DNA of 50,037 nt from NCBI GenBank assembly GCA_902518895.1, contig CABYHL010000001.1, forward strand, positions 145,038 through 195,074. The letters are read 5' to 3'. The notes under the pieces are model-generated. The model searched no databases and was not told the DNA's origin. It saw nothing but the letters and a program-made list of their open reading frames with translations. Origin of the DNA: an uncultured Alphaproteobacteria bacterium. Lineage in GTDB: Bacteria; Pseudomonadota; Alphaproteobacteria; HIMB59; GCA-002718135. The translations under genes were made by a program, and so were the position numbers. This document shows, piece after piece, positions 35,732 to 45,240 of the stretch (its first letter is position 1; the number at the start of each line of letters is the position of its first letter).

Positions 35732-37639
35732 ATGGCAACCTCAATTATATTTTTACCCCTACTTGGTTTTCTTTTTTGTTTTTTGCTAGGTAAACAGTTT
35801 CACTATAAGATTTATCAAATATCTACAACTTCAATTCTTTTTCTTTGCGCATTATTTTCTTGGATAATATTCATTCAGTTTATTAATAATAAGGAAACTG
35901 AAACAATCTTTATTCTTAACTGGATTACTTCTGGAAACTTTATTGTTGATTGGTCAATAAGATTAGACACATTAACTGCCGTAATGTTCATTGTGGTTAC
36001 AACTGTTTCCGCTTGTGTTCACTTATATTCAATAGGTTATATGGAAGAAGATCCATCAAAGATAAGATTTATGGGCTATCTAAGCTTATTTACTTTTTTT
36101 ATGCTGGTGCTTGTATCAAGTAATAACTTGTTGCAAATGTTTTTTGGTTGGGAGGGTGTTGGACTAGCCTCATATTTATTAATTGGTTTTTGGCACCATA
36201 AAGATTCAGCCAACAAAGCTGCAATAAAAGCATTTGTCGTAAATAGAGTTGGAGATTTTGGATACGCAATTGGAATTGCAGGAATTTTTTACATTTTTGG
36301 TACGATAAGTTTCGACAGTATTTTTGAGCAAGTGGATCAATTTAGTGAGCATCAAATTCAATTCCTTTCATTTAGTTTTCCAACTTTAGATTTTTTATGT
36401 TTTCTTTTATTTATAGGAGCAATGGGTAAATCTGCCCAATTAGGTTTACACACTTGGCTACCAGATGCTATGGAAGGACCTACTCCTGTTTCTGCGCTAA
36501 TACATGCTGCAACAATGGTAACAGCTGGCGTATTTTTAGTTGCAAGAATGAGCCCTCTATATGAGTTTGCTGCATTTACTAATTTATTCATTACTTTTGT
36601 AGGCGCGGCTACAGCTATTTTTGCCGCCTCTATAGCCTTAACACAAAATGATATTAAACGAGTCATTGCATATTCAACATGTAGTCAATTAGGATATATG
36701 TTTTTCGCAGCAGGTGTAGGTGCTTATAATGCATCAATATTTCACTTAACAACCCATGCCTTTTTTAAAGCCCTTCTATTTCTTTCTGCAGGTTCTGTAA
36801 TTCACGCAATGCATCATGAACAGGATATGAGAAAAATGGGTGGACTTTTCAAAAAAATACCTTTTACCGCTACAATGATGTGGATTGGATCTCTTGCAAT
36901 TATTGGTTTCCCGTATCTATCTGGCTACTATTCAAAAGAAAGTATTTTAGAAAATGCTTTCTATGCATCAAATGGAATAGCATATTTTGCATATTTAGTA
37001 GGTATTTTAACTGCTCTACTTACAGCTTTTTATTCATGGAGATTATTATTTCTAACATTTCATGGTGAAAATAGATCAGAAAATAAAACATATGATCATG
37101 CCCATGAATCACCTTTAGTTATGACAGCTCCATTATTTATTCTTGCAATTGGCTCTATTTTTTCAGGAATATTCTTTGCTGATTATTTTATTGGATATTA
37201 CAAAAAAGAATTTTGGGATAATGCAGTATTATTAACAGAGAGCTCTCATAAATATCTTCCTCTTACACAATCCTTAATATCAAAATCAGCTGTTGCAATT
37301 GGAATTCTTGTCTGTGTGTTGATATATTCAAATAATTTAAATAGAGCAAAAAATCTTTCTTATAACTTAGATCCCCTATATTCTCTTTCTAAAAATAAAT
37401 GGTATGTGGATGAACTATATCATAAAGTATTTGTTTTAACTTTTTTCAAATTAGCAAACTTTTTTTGGAAAAGAGGAGATGAAAAAACTATAGATGGTTT
37501 AGGGCCAAACGGAGTGTCCTGGATTATTTCAAAATCTTCATCTTATGTAAGTTTATTTCAATCAGGGTATTTGTTTCATTATGCTTTTGCTATGCTCGGC
37601 GGCTTAGTAATAATTTTAACATGGTTTTTATATTACTAA
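35732..37639 (+). CDS. nuoL: NADH-quinone oxidoreductase subunit L
   Basis: A 635-residue antiporter-like subunit at the end of the membrane arm. It has MFFGWEGVGLASYLLIGFWH (essential Glu), the GKSAQLGLHTWLPDAMEGPTPVSALIHAATMVTAGVFLVAR block with the conserved Lys and His residues, and a C-terminal long lateral helix region ending in a final span. It pumps protons. It is followed directly by nuoM with no gap. Confidence 0.98.
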   Translation: MATSIIFLPLLGFLFCFLLGKQFHYKIYQISTTSILFLCALFSWIIFIQFINNKETETIFILNWITSGNFIVDWSIRLDTLTAVMFIVVTTVSACVHLYSIGYMEEDPSKIRFMGYLSLFTFFMLVLVSSNNLLQMFFGWEGVGLASYLLIGFWHHKDSANKAAIKAFVVNRVGDFGYAIGIAGIFYIFGTISFDSIFEQVDQFSEHQIQFLSFSFPTLDFLCFLLFIGAMGKSAQLGLHTWLPDAMEGPTPVSALIHAATMVTAGVFLVARMSPLYEFAAFTNLFITFVGAATAIFAASIALTQNDIKRVIAYSTCSQLGYMFFAAGVGAYNASIFHLTTHAFFKALLFLSAGSVIHAMHHEQDMRKMGGLFKKIPFTATMMWIGSLAIIGFPYLSGYYSKESILENAFYASNGIAYFAYLVGILTALLTAFYSWRLLFLTFHGENRSENKTYDHAHESPLVMTAPLFILAIGSIFSGIFFADYFIGYYKKEFWDNAVLLTESSHKYLPLTQSLISKSAVAIGILVCVLIYSNNLNRAKNLSYNLDPLYSLSKNKWYVDELYHKVFVLTFFKLANFFWKRGDEKTIDGLGPNGVSWIISKSSSYVSLFQSGYLFHYAFAMLGGLVIILTWFLYY

Positions 37640-39124
37640 ATGATTGACTGGCCACTAGTATCAGTAATAATTTTTTTACCTTTAATTGGCGCTTTAATTA
37701 TTCTTTTTATTAAAGAAGATGAATTAACATCAATTAATATTAAACGGGCTGCTTTACTAACAACGTTAGGAACATTTATTTTAAGTTTAATACTTTGGTT
37801 ACAATTTGATTATTCCAATCCATCTTATCAATATGAAGAAAAATTTAGATGGTTCGATGATTTTAATTTCTTCTACCATGTTGGTGTTGACGGTATCTCA
37901 CTTTTTATGATTTTATTAAGTACATTTTTAACCCCACTTTGTATTTTAGCTAGTTGGAATAATATAAAAAAAAGAGTCAAGGAATATATGCTTTCTTTTC
38001 TATTTTTAGAGACTGTAATGATTGGAATGTTCGCTTCTATAGATATACTTTTATTTTATATTTTTTTTGAAGCTGTATTAATACCAATGTATCTAATCAT
38101 AGGTATTTGGGGAGGAAATAGAAGAATCTATGCTTCTTTTAAATTCTTTCTCTATACTCTTTTGGGGTCAGTACTCATGTTGATTGCTATTATTGTGATG
38201 TATAGAAATACAAGCTCAATGAGTATAGAGTTCTTACAAGGTAATTATTTTTCCTATAATACTCAATTGTTTCTATGGCTTGCCTTCTTTGCTTCCTTTG
38301 CAGTTAAAATTCCTATGTGGCCTTTTCATACATGGTTGCCTGATGCACATGTTGAAGCTCCAACGGCTGGATCTGTTATTTTAGCTGGAGTACTTTTAAA
38401 AATGGGCGGATATGGTTTTATTCGTTTCTCTTTAGGTATGCTTCCAGAAGCAACAGAGTTTTTTATTCCTTTAATTATGACATTAAGTATTGTTGCCATA
38501 GTATACACTTCCTTAGTAGCACTAGCACAAACTGATATTAAAAAACTAATTGCATATTCATCTGTTGCTCATATGGGAATTGTAACAATTGGAATTTTCT
38601 TAGTTAATCAACAAGGTTTAGAAGGGGCAATGATGCAAATGATTAGTCATGGACTAGTTTCAGCAGCATTATTTTTATGTGTTGGTGTTATTTATGATCG
38701 AATGCATACTAGGGAAATTGAATTTTATGGAGGATTAGTTCAAAGAATGCCACTTTATGCAACAGTATTTATGATTTTCATGCTGGGATCAGTTGGATTA
38801 CCTGGGACTAGTGGTTTTGTTGGAGAATTTTTAGTTATTATTGGAGCATTTAAATTTTCAAGTTACGTTGTTATTGGCGCGGCTTTTGGAATAATATTAT
38901 CTGCTGTTTACATGCTATATCTTTATAAAAGAATTATTTTTGGCACCATAACTAATAATAAACTTGCAGATATTTTAGATATAAATACAAGAGAGAAAAT
39001 CATATTAATTCCTTTAGCAATTTCAGTAATATTACTAGGTATATTTCCAAATCTATTTTTAGATCCTATGAGATTATCACTTGAACTAATTATAACAAAC
39101 TATGAAATAGCCAATGCTAAATAA
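37640..39124 (+). CDS. nuoM: NADH-quinone oxidoreductase subunit M
   Basis: A 494-residue antiporter-like subunit with about 14 spans. Hallmarks are FYIFFEAVLIPMYLIIGIWGG (essential Glu), VKIPMWPFHTWLPDAHVEAPTAGSVILAGVLLKMGGYGFIRF and KKLIAYSSVAHMGIV. It is a proton-pumping module between NuoL and NuoN. It starts immediately after the nuoL stop, and nuoN starts 11 bases before its end. Confidence 0.98.
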   Translation: MIDWPLVSVIIFLPLIGALIILFIKEDELTSINIKRAALLTTLGTFILSLILWLQFDYSNPSYQYEEKFRWFDDFNFFYHVGVDGISLFMILLSTFLTPLCILASWNNIKKRVKEYMLSFLFLETVMIGMFASIDILLFYIFFEAVLIPMYLIIGIWGGNRRIYASFKFFLYTLLGSVLMLIAIIVMYRNTSSMSIEFLQGNYFSYNTQLFLWLAFFASFAVKIPMWPFHTWLPDAHVEAPTAGSVILAGVLLKMGGYGFIRFSLGMLPEATEFFIPLIMTLSIVAIVYTSLVALAQTDIKKLIAYSSVAHMGIVTIGIFLVNQQGLEGAMMQMISHGLVSAALFLCVGVIYDRMHTREIEFYGGLVQRMPLYATVFMIFMLGSVGLPGTSGFVGEFLVIIGAFKFSSYVVIGAAFGIILSAVYMLYLYKRIIFGTITNNKLADILDINTREKIILIPLAISVILLGIFPNLFLDPMRLSLELIITNYEIANAK

Positions 39125-40550
39125 TATTTACAATATTTTTTTTATACCTGAAATTTTTTTAGCATGCTCTTCTCTTGTATGTTTACTTTTTGGTCTTTTT
39201 TTAAAAAAGAATGCCTTTAGACAAACTTCTAATCTAGCAGTTTTTGTTTTATTGTTAACCATTTTCCTTGTTTACTATGATAGTGAATCCAATTTTGCAA
39301 ATTATAAAAGTTTATTTAGCCATTCTTCTTTTATAAATTTTTTTAAAATTTTAGCTCTATTAGGATCTATAGCTAGTATCATTATTTCTAAAGATTATTT
39401 CTTAGGCATTAAGCTTAAAAATTTTGAAATTCCCGTTTTATTTTTATTTTCAACACTTGGGATGATGTTAATGATTGCTTCAAATAATCTTATGTCCATG
39501 TATTTAGCAATAGAACTGCAAAGTTTATCTTTGTATGTTGCTGCAGCAATAAAAAGAGATTCAATTTCATCAGCTGAGTCAGGAGTAAAATACTTTATTT
39601 TAGGAGCATTATCGTCTGGTATACTATTGTATGGTTTCTCCTTAATTTATGGATTCACTGGTTCAATGAATTTTGATGATATAAGTTTCTATTTATCAAA
39701 ATATGATAATTTAAATTTAGGTCTAATATTTGGTCTTGTATTTGTGATGGTAGGCTTGGCTTTTAAGGTTTCAGCCGTACCTTTCCATATGTGGACTCCA
39801 GATGTTTATGAAGGAGCGCCAAACTCAATTACAGGTTTTTTTGCTATTGTCCCTAAGATTGCTGCAGTAGCTTTAATTTATCGTTTTTGTTTAATTCCAT
39901 TTGAAAATTTTTACTTAGAATGGAGTCAAATAATTTTATTTTTATCAATAGCCTCAATGTTTCTTGGGGCTATCGCTGCTATAGCACAGTCAAATATTAA
40001 AAGATTATTAGCTTATAGTTCTATCGGACATATAGGTTATATATTAATAGCTTTAGTTGCCGCAAATGATGATGGAATTAAAGCAGCATCTATTTATATG
40101 TTTTCATACATGATAATGAATGTTGCTATTTTTGCTATTTTACTTTCATTAAAAGTTAAAAATGAATATTTAATTAACATAAGTGATTTAAAAGGGTTAA
40201 GTAAAAGTAATCCAATCGTTAGTCTTGCTATTTCAATAATAATGCTATCTATGGCTGGTATTCCACCATTTATAGGATTTTTTGGAAAGTTTTATGTTTT
40301 AATTGCTGCAATTGAACAGGAATTATATGTACTTTCAGTTCTTGGTGTTCTAGCTAGTGTTATTTCTGCTTTTTATTATTTAAGAATTATTAAGATAATA
40401 TATTTTGATGAAAGTATAAGTGAAGGAATAATCAATTTTAAAATTTCATTTCAATCAAAAATTATTCTATCCTTAAGCTTGTTTTTAATTATTTGTTTCA
40501 TATTTTACCCGTCTTTATTAATTAATATATCAGCAAATTTGACCATTTAA
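39114..40550 (+). CDS. nuoN: NADH-quinone oxidoreductase subunit N
   Basis: A 478-residue third antiporter-like subunit. It shows MYLAIELQSLSLYVAAA (essential Glu), the AFKVSAVPFHMWTPDVYEGAPNSITGFFA block and IKRLLAYSSIGHIGYILIA. The whole set of 14 nuo genes is therefore intact and in standard order. The overlap of 11 bases with nuoM supports the ATG at 39114. It is followed 3 bases later by birA, so the operon runs on into the next genes. Confidence 0.98.
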   Translation: MLNNIYNIFFIPEIFLACSSLVCLLFGLFLKKNAFRQTSNLAVFVLLLTIFLVYYDSESNFANYKSLFSHSSFINFFKILALLGSIASIIISKDYFLGIKLKNFEIPVLFLFSTLGMMLMIASNNLMSMYLAIELQSLSLYVAAAIKRDSISSAESGVKYFILGALSSGILLYGFSLIYGFTGSMNFDDISFYLSKYDNLNLGLIFGLVFVMVGLAFKVSAVPFHMWTPDVYEGAPNSITGFFAIVPKIAAVALIYRFCLIPFENFYLEWSQIILFLSIASMFLGAIAAIAQSNIKRLLAYSSIGHIGYILIALVAANDDGIKAASIYMFSYMIMNVAIFAILLSLKVKNEYLINISDLKGLSKSNPIVSLAISIIMLSMAGIPPFIGFFGKFYVLIAAIEQELYVLSVLGVLASVISAFYYLRIIKIIYFDESISEGIINFKISFQSKIILSLSLFLIICFIFYPSLLINISANLTI

Positions 40551-40553
40551 TTA

Positions 40554-41288
40554 ATGTCATTAGATAAAATTAAAAATCTATTAAATAAAAACAATTTTGA
40601 TTTTCATTTTATTGAATCTGTAGATTCTACAATGTCAGAGATTAAAAAACTTATTTATAATAGAAATATATGTTTGATGGCAAATGAACAAAAAAAAGGA
40701 TTTGGAAGAAGAGGTACAACTTGGGAAAGTCCAAAAAATAATGTCTATATTTCTATTTTATCTAAAAATATATTGCCAATAGAAAATCATTTTTTAAATA
40801 ATGCTTTTATTACTAATATGATCTGTTCTGTAATTGAAAATATTTGTAATGTTAAAACTCAAATTAAATGGCCAAATGATATTTTAATTAATAACGAAAA
40901 AATTTCTGGAATAATTTCTGAAATATTTAGTATCAAAAGTGATGAATATATAAATACTGGTTTTGGAGTTAACATAGTATCTTCTCCAAAAATAGAAAAT
41001 TATCCTACAACTAATATTTATAAATACAATAAAGAAATTAATAATTTTTATTTTGTATATGAAATTATGGAAGAGTATTTTAATAATTTTAAACAACTGC
41101 TAAATGATCACGAAAAAATTATGACTGAATATAAAAGTAGATTATTATATTTAGGAGGCAATATTAATTTAAAAATCGATGAACAAAGTGTAAAACAAGG
41201 AATATTTCATAATCTTAACCCAGATGGGTCAATCACTTTAAAAAATAATATTAATTTTGAAAATATATATAACGCTAGAATAATTTAA
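40554..41288 (+). CDS. birA: Biotin--[acetyl-CoA-carboxylase] ligase
   Basis: A 244-residue biotin protein ligase without an N-terminal DNA-binding domain, so it should not act as a repressor. The biotinyl-AMP site is seen as KKGFGRRGTTWESPKNNVYIS (GRGRRG-type loop), with IKWPNDILINNEKISGIISE downstream. It attaches biotin to the carboxylase carrier protein. The sequence is Asn/Ile/Lys-rich and shorter in its C-terminal SH3-like part. The order nuoN-birA-coaX-rnj is a conserved alphaproteobacterial arrangement. Confidence 0.94.
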   Translation: MSLDKIKNLLNKNNFDFHFIESVDSTMSEIKKLIYNRNICLMANEQKKGFGRRGTTWESPKNNVYISILSKNILPIENHFLNNAFITNMICSVIENICNVKTQIKWPNDILINNEKISGIISEIFSIKSDEYINTGFGVNIVSSPKIENYPTTNIYKYNKEINNFYFVYEIMEEYFNNFKQLLNDHEKIMTEYKSRLLYLGGNINLKIDEQSVKQGIFHNLNPDGSITLKNNINFENIYNARII

Positions 41289-42049
41289 TGATTGTTATAG
41301 ATGCAGGTAATACTAATATAGTTATAGGTTTTTATACAAAAAACAAATTAAATAAAATTATTAGATTAAAAACAGAAAAAAAAATCAACATTACACAAAA
41401 AGAAATAAATAAATTTTTTAAATCTAACAAAAAGTTGATTAATAGTCTTAAAGATAAATTTTGCATCTTGTCCTCTGTTGTACCTTCTTTAAATTTAATT
41501 TTTAAAAATATCTTTCAAAAAAATAAATTCAAATTTTATGTAATTAATCCAACAAAAATACCATTTAGAAATAGTATCAATTATAACTTAAATCAAATTG
41601 GAAGTGATCGCATAGCAAACTATGCCTATGTATATAGTAAGAAAATAAAAGACTGTATAATTGTTGACTTTGGTACAGCTACTACTTTTGATGTCATTAA
41701 AAATAATCAATATTTAGGTGGATTAATTTTTCCAGGTATAAATCTTTCAATAGAGACACTTTTAAAAAATGCTGAGTTAATAAAAACTTCAAAAATCTCA
41801 AAATCAAATAAAATTGTTAATAATAATACATCTGCTTCTATTCAATCAGGTTTCTATTTTGGTTATTTGCATGCAGTTAATGGGATATTAAAGCAAATTA
41901 TCAAGGAGAATAATTTTAAGCCCAAAGTCTATATTACGGGTGGTCTAGGTAAAATATTTAGGGATAAAATTATTTATAAACCTATATATATGGAACATTT
42001 AACATTAGAAGGAATAAAAGAAATCGGTAACAAATATTTTTATGAGTAA
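41288..42049 (+). CDS. coaX: Type III pantothenate kinase
   Basis: A 253-residue ASKHA-fold kinase that phosphorylates pantothenate in the first step of coenzyme A synthesis. It needs a monovalent cation and is not inhibited by CoA. Motifs are the phosphate-1 loop MIVIDAGNTNIVIGFY, the IGSDRIANYAYVYSK segment (GxDR substrate motif) and the second loop VDFGTATTFDVI followed by GGLIFPG. The C-terminal VYITGGLG is the adenosine motif. It shares a base with the birA stop and overlaps rnj by 8 bases. Confidence 0.95.
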   Translation: MIVIDAGNTNIVIGFYTKNKLNKIIRLKTEKKINITQKEINKFFKSNKKLINSLKDKFCILSSVVPSLNLIFKNIFQKNKFKFYVINPTKIPFRNSINYNLNQIGSDRIANYAYVYSKKIKDCIIVDFGTATTFDVIKNNQYLGGLIFPGINLSIETLLKNAELIKTSKISKSNKIVNNNTSASIQSGFYFGYLHAVNGILKQIIKENNFKPKVYITGGLGKIFRDKIIYKPIYMEHLTLEGIKEIGNKYFYE

Positions 42050-43715
42050 TAATTTACAACTAAATGATTTTAATGAAGGACTTCACTTTTTATCTCTTGG
42101 GGGTATTGGAGAAATAGGTGCAAATTGTTATCTTTATGGATGTGATGGAAAATGGATAATGATAGATTTAGGTCTTTCATTTGCAGATGAAAAGTTTCCT
42201 GGTGTAGATTTATTGGTACCAAAAATAGATCATATAGAAAGTTTAGGAGATAATCTCGAGGCTATTATTATCAGCCATGGTCATGAAGATCATGCGGGAG
42301 CTGTTGCGTTCTTAGCAAATAAAATTAAATGTCCTGTATATGCAAGTAAATTTGCAAAATTCCTTATCGAAAATCGGCTAAAAGAATTCAATAAAGTAGA
42401 AGGATTTACTTTAGAAGAGATAAATCTAGACAAGAAATTAATATTCAATAATTTTGATATAAGTTTTATTCCAACTACGCACTCAATTCCAGAACCAAGT
42501 GCAATAGTAATTAAAACAACATATGGATCATTACTTCATACTGCTGATTGGAAAATAGATCATTCACCTACTTTAGGAGACTCATTTTCAAAAGAAAAAT
42601 TTGAAAAATTAGGAAATGATGGATTACTTGCCTTAATAGGTGACTCTACTAACGCAAATGTGCCTGGCAAATCAGAATCTGAAAGTGACGTTAGGGATGA
42701 AATGACAAGTATATTTTCAAGATTTTCTAATAGAATTGTTGTTACCTGTTTTTCTTCAAATATTGCAAGAATGAAAAATATTATTCATGCAGCAAAAAAA
42801 AATAAAAGAAAAGTCGCTCTTGTTGGCAGGAGTATGAAAAAAAATATCGAAGTAGCAAGAAAATGTGGTTATGTTGCAGATGATGAAATTTTTATTAGTG
42901 AAGATGAAGCTTCTTATATACCAAGAGAAAATTTAGTCATAATTTGTACTGGAAGTCAGGGTGAAAAAAGATCTGCGCTTTTCAGAATAGCTTATAATTC
43001 TCATCAACATTTACATTTAGAGCCTGAAGATGTAGTAATTTTTAGCTCTAGAGATATTCCTGGTAATGAAAAATCAATAAATAATTTAAAGAACTTACTT
43101 GTTAGACAAAGAGTTGAGATAGTAACAGCTGATGATGATTTAGTACATGTTTCAGGTCATGGTTATGCAGATGAAATAAAACAAATGTATAATTGGACAA
43201 AACCCTACCTATCTATTCCTGTGCATGGTGAACCCATGCATCTAGAAGCGCATAAACAATTATCTTACTCATCTCAAGTGCCATTTACTAAAATTTTAGA
43301 AAATGGAAAATGTCTCAAAATTGCACCAGGTGAACCTAAAATTGTAGAAAAATTTGAAACTGGAAAGTTAATTGTTGAGGGTAAAAATCTTTATGACTCT
43401 GAATCTGCATTTATTAAAGAGAGAAGGAAATATTCATTTGAGGGGCTAGTTTTAATTTCTTTAATTATCAATGATGACGACTATTCAATTAATAAAAATA
43501 TGTTACTTACCTTAAAAGGATTGCCGGGAATAGATGAAGAAAATATTAAAAGTGATTTTAAAATACTTTTTATTGAAAACTTTACAAAACTTAACAAAGA
43601 TCAAAAATCATCAGATCTTATAGTATCTGACTTAGTTAAAAGTAGTTTTAGAAAGATTATAAAAAATTCAATTCAAAAAAAACCAGAAATTGAAGTTCAT
43701 TTAATACGATCTTAA
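42042..43715 (+). CDS. rnj: Ribonuclease J
   Basis: A 557-residue metallo-beta-lactamase/beta-CASP nuclease, of standard length. The zinc site is in IISHGHEDHAGA, with a further metal His in PTTHSIPEPSA and the Asp in LHTADWKIDHSP. The beta-CASP region has TCFSSNIARMKNI and VHVSGHGYADEIKQMY; the His of IPVHGEPMHL follows. RNase J processes and degrades mRNA and rRNA with 5'-exo and endonuclease activity. In alphaproteobacteria it often sits after coaX, as here. Confidence 0.96.
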   Translation: MSNNLQLNDFNEGLHFLSLGGIGEIGANCYLYGCDGKWIMIDLGLSFADEKFPGVDLLVPKIDHIESLGDNLEAIIISHGHEDHAGAVAFLANKIKCPVYASKFAKFLIENRLKEFNKVEGFTLEEINLDKKLIFNNFDISFIPTTHSIPEPSAIVIKTTYGSLLHTADWKIDHSPTLGDSFSKEKFEKLGNDGLLALIGDSTNANVPGKSESESDVRDEMTSIFSRFSNRIVVTCFSSNIARMKNIIHAAKKNKRKVALVGRSMKKNIEVARKCGYVADDEIFISEDEASYIPRENLVIICTGSQGEKRSALFRIAYNSHQHLHLEPEDVVIFSSRDIPGNEKSINNLKNLLVRQRVEIVTADDDLVHVSGHGYADEIKQMYNWTKPYLSIPVHGEPMHLEAHKQLSYSSQVPFTKILENGKCLKIAPGEPKIVEKFETGKLIVEGKNLYDSESAFIKERRKYSFEGLVLISLIINDDDYSINKNMLLTLKGLPGIDEENIKSDFKILFIENFTKLNKDQKSSDLIVSDLVKSSFRKIIKNSIQKKPEIEVHLIRS

Positions 43716-43948
43716 TGGCACTATTTACTCATGTTCTAATTTTTATCCTTGTTTGGTGGATTTTATTTTTCATACTCCTACCGATTAAGATAAAAGTACC
43801 TCAAAAAGTAGAATCTGGACATGCGAAAAGTGCTCCGAGTAAGCCATATCTTCTAATAAAATTTATAGTAACTTCATTAATATCAGCTTTAATTTTATTT
43901 TTTTTGATTTTATTTGGATTTGATTTATCAAATATATTTAATAAATGA
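43715..43948 (+). CDS. DUF1467 family membrane protein
   Basis: A 77-residue protein with two spans: about residues 5-24 (LIFILVWWILFFILLPI) and 52-70. The short polar loop contains KVESGHAKSAPSKPYL, like the DUF1467 family found between rnj and proS in alphaproteobacteria. The function is not known. The ATG shares a base with the rnj stop and the end overlaps proS by 4 bases, so it is tightly co-translated. Confidence 0.85.
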   Translation: MALFTHVLIFILVWWILFFILLPIKIKVPQKVESGHAKSAPSKPYLLIKFIVTSLISALILFFLILFGFDLSNIFNK

Positions 43949-45240
43949 AATATTCTAATTTTTTTCTTCCCACTATTAAAGATGCACCATCAGATGCTGA
44001 AATAATTTCACATAAATTAATGATCAGAGCAGGTATGATTAAGCAATCTAGTGCAGGTATTTATTCTTGGTTACCATTAGGTTTACTTGTATTAAAAAAA
44101 ATTGAACAGATTGTCCGAGAAGAACAAAATAATGCAGGAGCAATAGAATTGCTTATGCCTACGATACAATCTTCTGATTTATGGATTAAATCAGGAAGAT
44201 ATGATGATTATGGAAAAGAAATGTTGAGGATTACAGATCGAAGTGGAAGAGATATGCTATACGGCCCAACAAATGAAGAATTAATTACTGATATATTTCA
44301 ATCACATATTAATTCTTACAAAGATCTTCCAAAAAACCTCTATCATATTCAATGGAAATTCCGAGATGAAGTTAGGCCTAGGTTTGGAGTTATGCGAGGA
44401 AGAGAATTCTTAATGAAGGATAATTATTCATTTGATCTTGATGAAAACGAAGCAAAAAAATCTTATGACAATATGTTTAAAGCATACATAAAAACTTTTA
44501 TTAGAATAGGTTTAACACCAATTTCCTTAAGAGCGGAAACTGGACCAATTGGCGGTAACTTAAGTCATGAATTTCAAATACTAGCTAAGACTGGTGAAAG
44601 TACACTTTATTATGATAAAAAATTAGAAACACTTAACCCCGAAACTATAGATCCAAATGAGTTGCAGTCATTTTATGCTGCAGTTGATGATCAACATGAT
44701 GAAAAAAATTGCCCAATTTCAAATGAAAATTTAAAAATTTCTAAAGGCATTGAAGTAGGCCATATATTTTATTTTGGAACAAAATATTCTGAGAAATTAA
44801 ACGCATTTGTTCAAGATAAAAGTGGGAAAAATGTTCCAGTACATATGGGATCATATGGCATTGGCGTTTCAAGACTTGTGGGTGCAATTATAGAAGCTTA
44901 TCATGATGAAAAAGGAATTAGATGGCCTTTAGAAGTTGCTCCATTTAAGGTTTCCATAGTTAATTTAATGCCAGAAGATCAAGATTGTGCCACAAAATCA
45001 TCAGAATATTATGAATATTTTATGAAAAATAATATTGAAGTCATTTTAGATGATAGAAACTGCAGTATAGGAAAAAAATTATCTGATAATGAGTTAATTG
45101 GGACACCATATCAAATTATTATTGGCAAAAGAGATTTAAAAGATAATTTAGTAGAAATAAAAAATCGCCAAAATAATGAAAGTGAAAAAATTTCGTCCAG
45201 TAGTGTCATTGATTTTATTAATAATAAGTTAAAAAAATAG
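43945..45240 (+). CDS. proS: Prolyl-tRNA synthetase, short alphaproteobacterial type
   Basis: A 431-residue class II synthetase. Motif 2 is visible as WKFRDEVRPRFGVMRGREFLMKD and motif 3 as GSYGIGVSRLVGAIIEAYHDEKGIRWP; the anticodon domain follows (VSIVNLMPEDQDC, VILDDRNCSIGKKLSDNELIGTP). It lacks the roughly 180-residue INS editing domain seen in the E. coli enzyme (572 residues), which is normal for alphaproteobacteria. Those use free-standing editing proteins for Ala-tRNA-Pro, and no such gene is in this window. It is directly followed by lolC. Confidence 0.96.
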   Translation: MKYSNFFLPTIKDAPSDAEIISHKLMIRAGMIKQSSAGIYSWLPLGLLVLKKIEQIVREEQNNAGAIELLMPTIQSSDLWIKSGRYDDYGKEMLRITDRSGRDMLYGPTNEELITDIFQSHINSYKDLPKNLYHIQWKFRDEVRPRFGVMRGREFLMKDNYSFDLDENEAKKSYDNMFKAYIKTFIRIGLTPISLRAETGPIGGNLSHEFQILAKTGESTLYYDKKLETLNPETIDPNELQSFYAAVDDQHDEKNCPISNENLKISKGIEVGHIFYFGTKYSEKLNAFVQDKSGKNVPVHMGSYGIGVSRLVGAIIEAYHDEKGIRWPLEVAPFKVSIVNLMPEDQDCATKSSEYYEYFMKNNIEVILDDRNCSIGKKLSDNELIGTPYQIIIGKRDLKDNLVEIKNRQNNESEKISSSSVIDFINNKLKK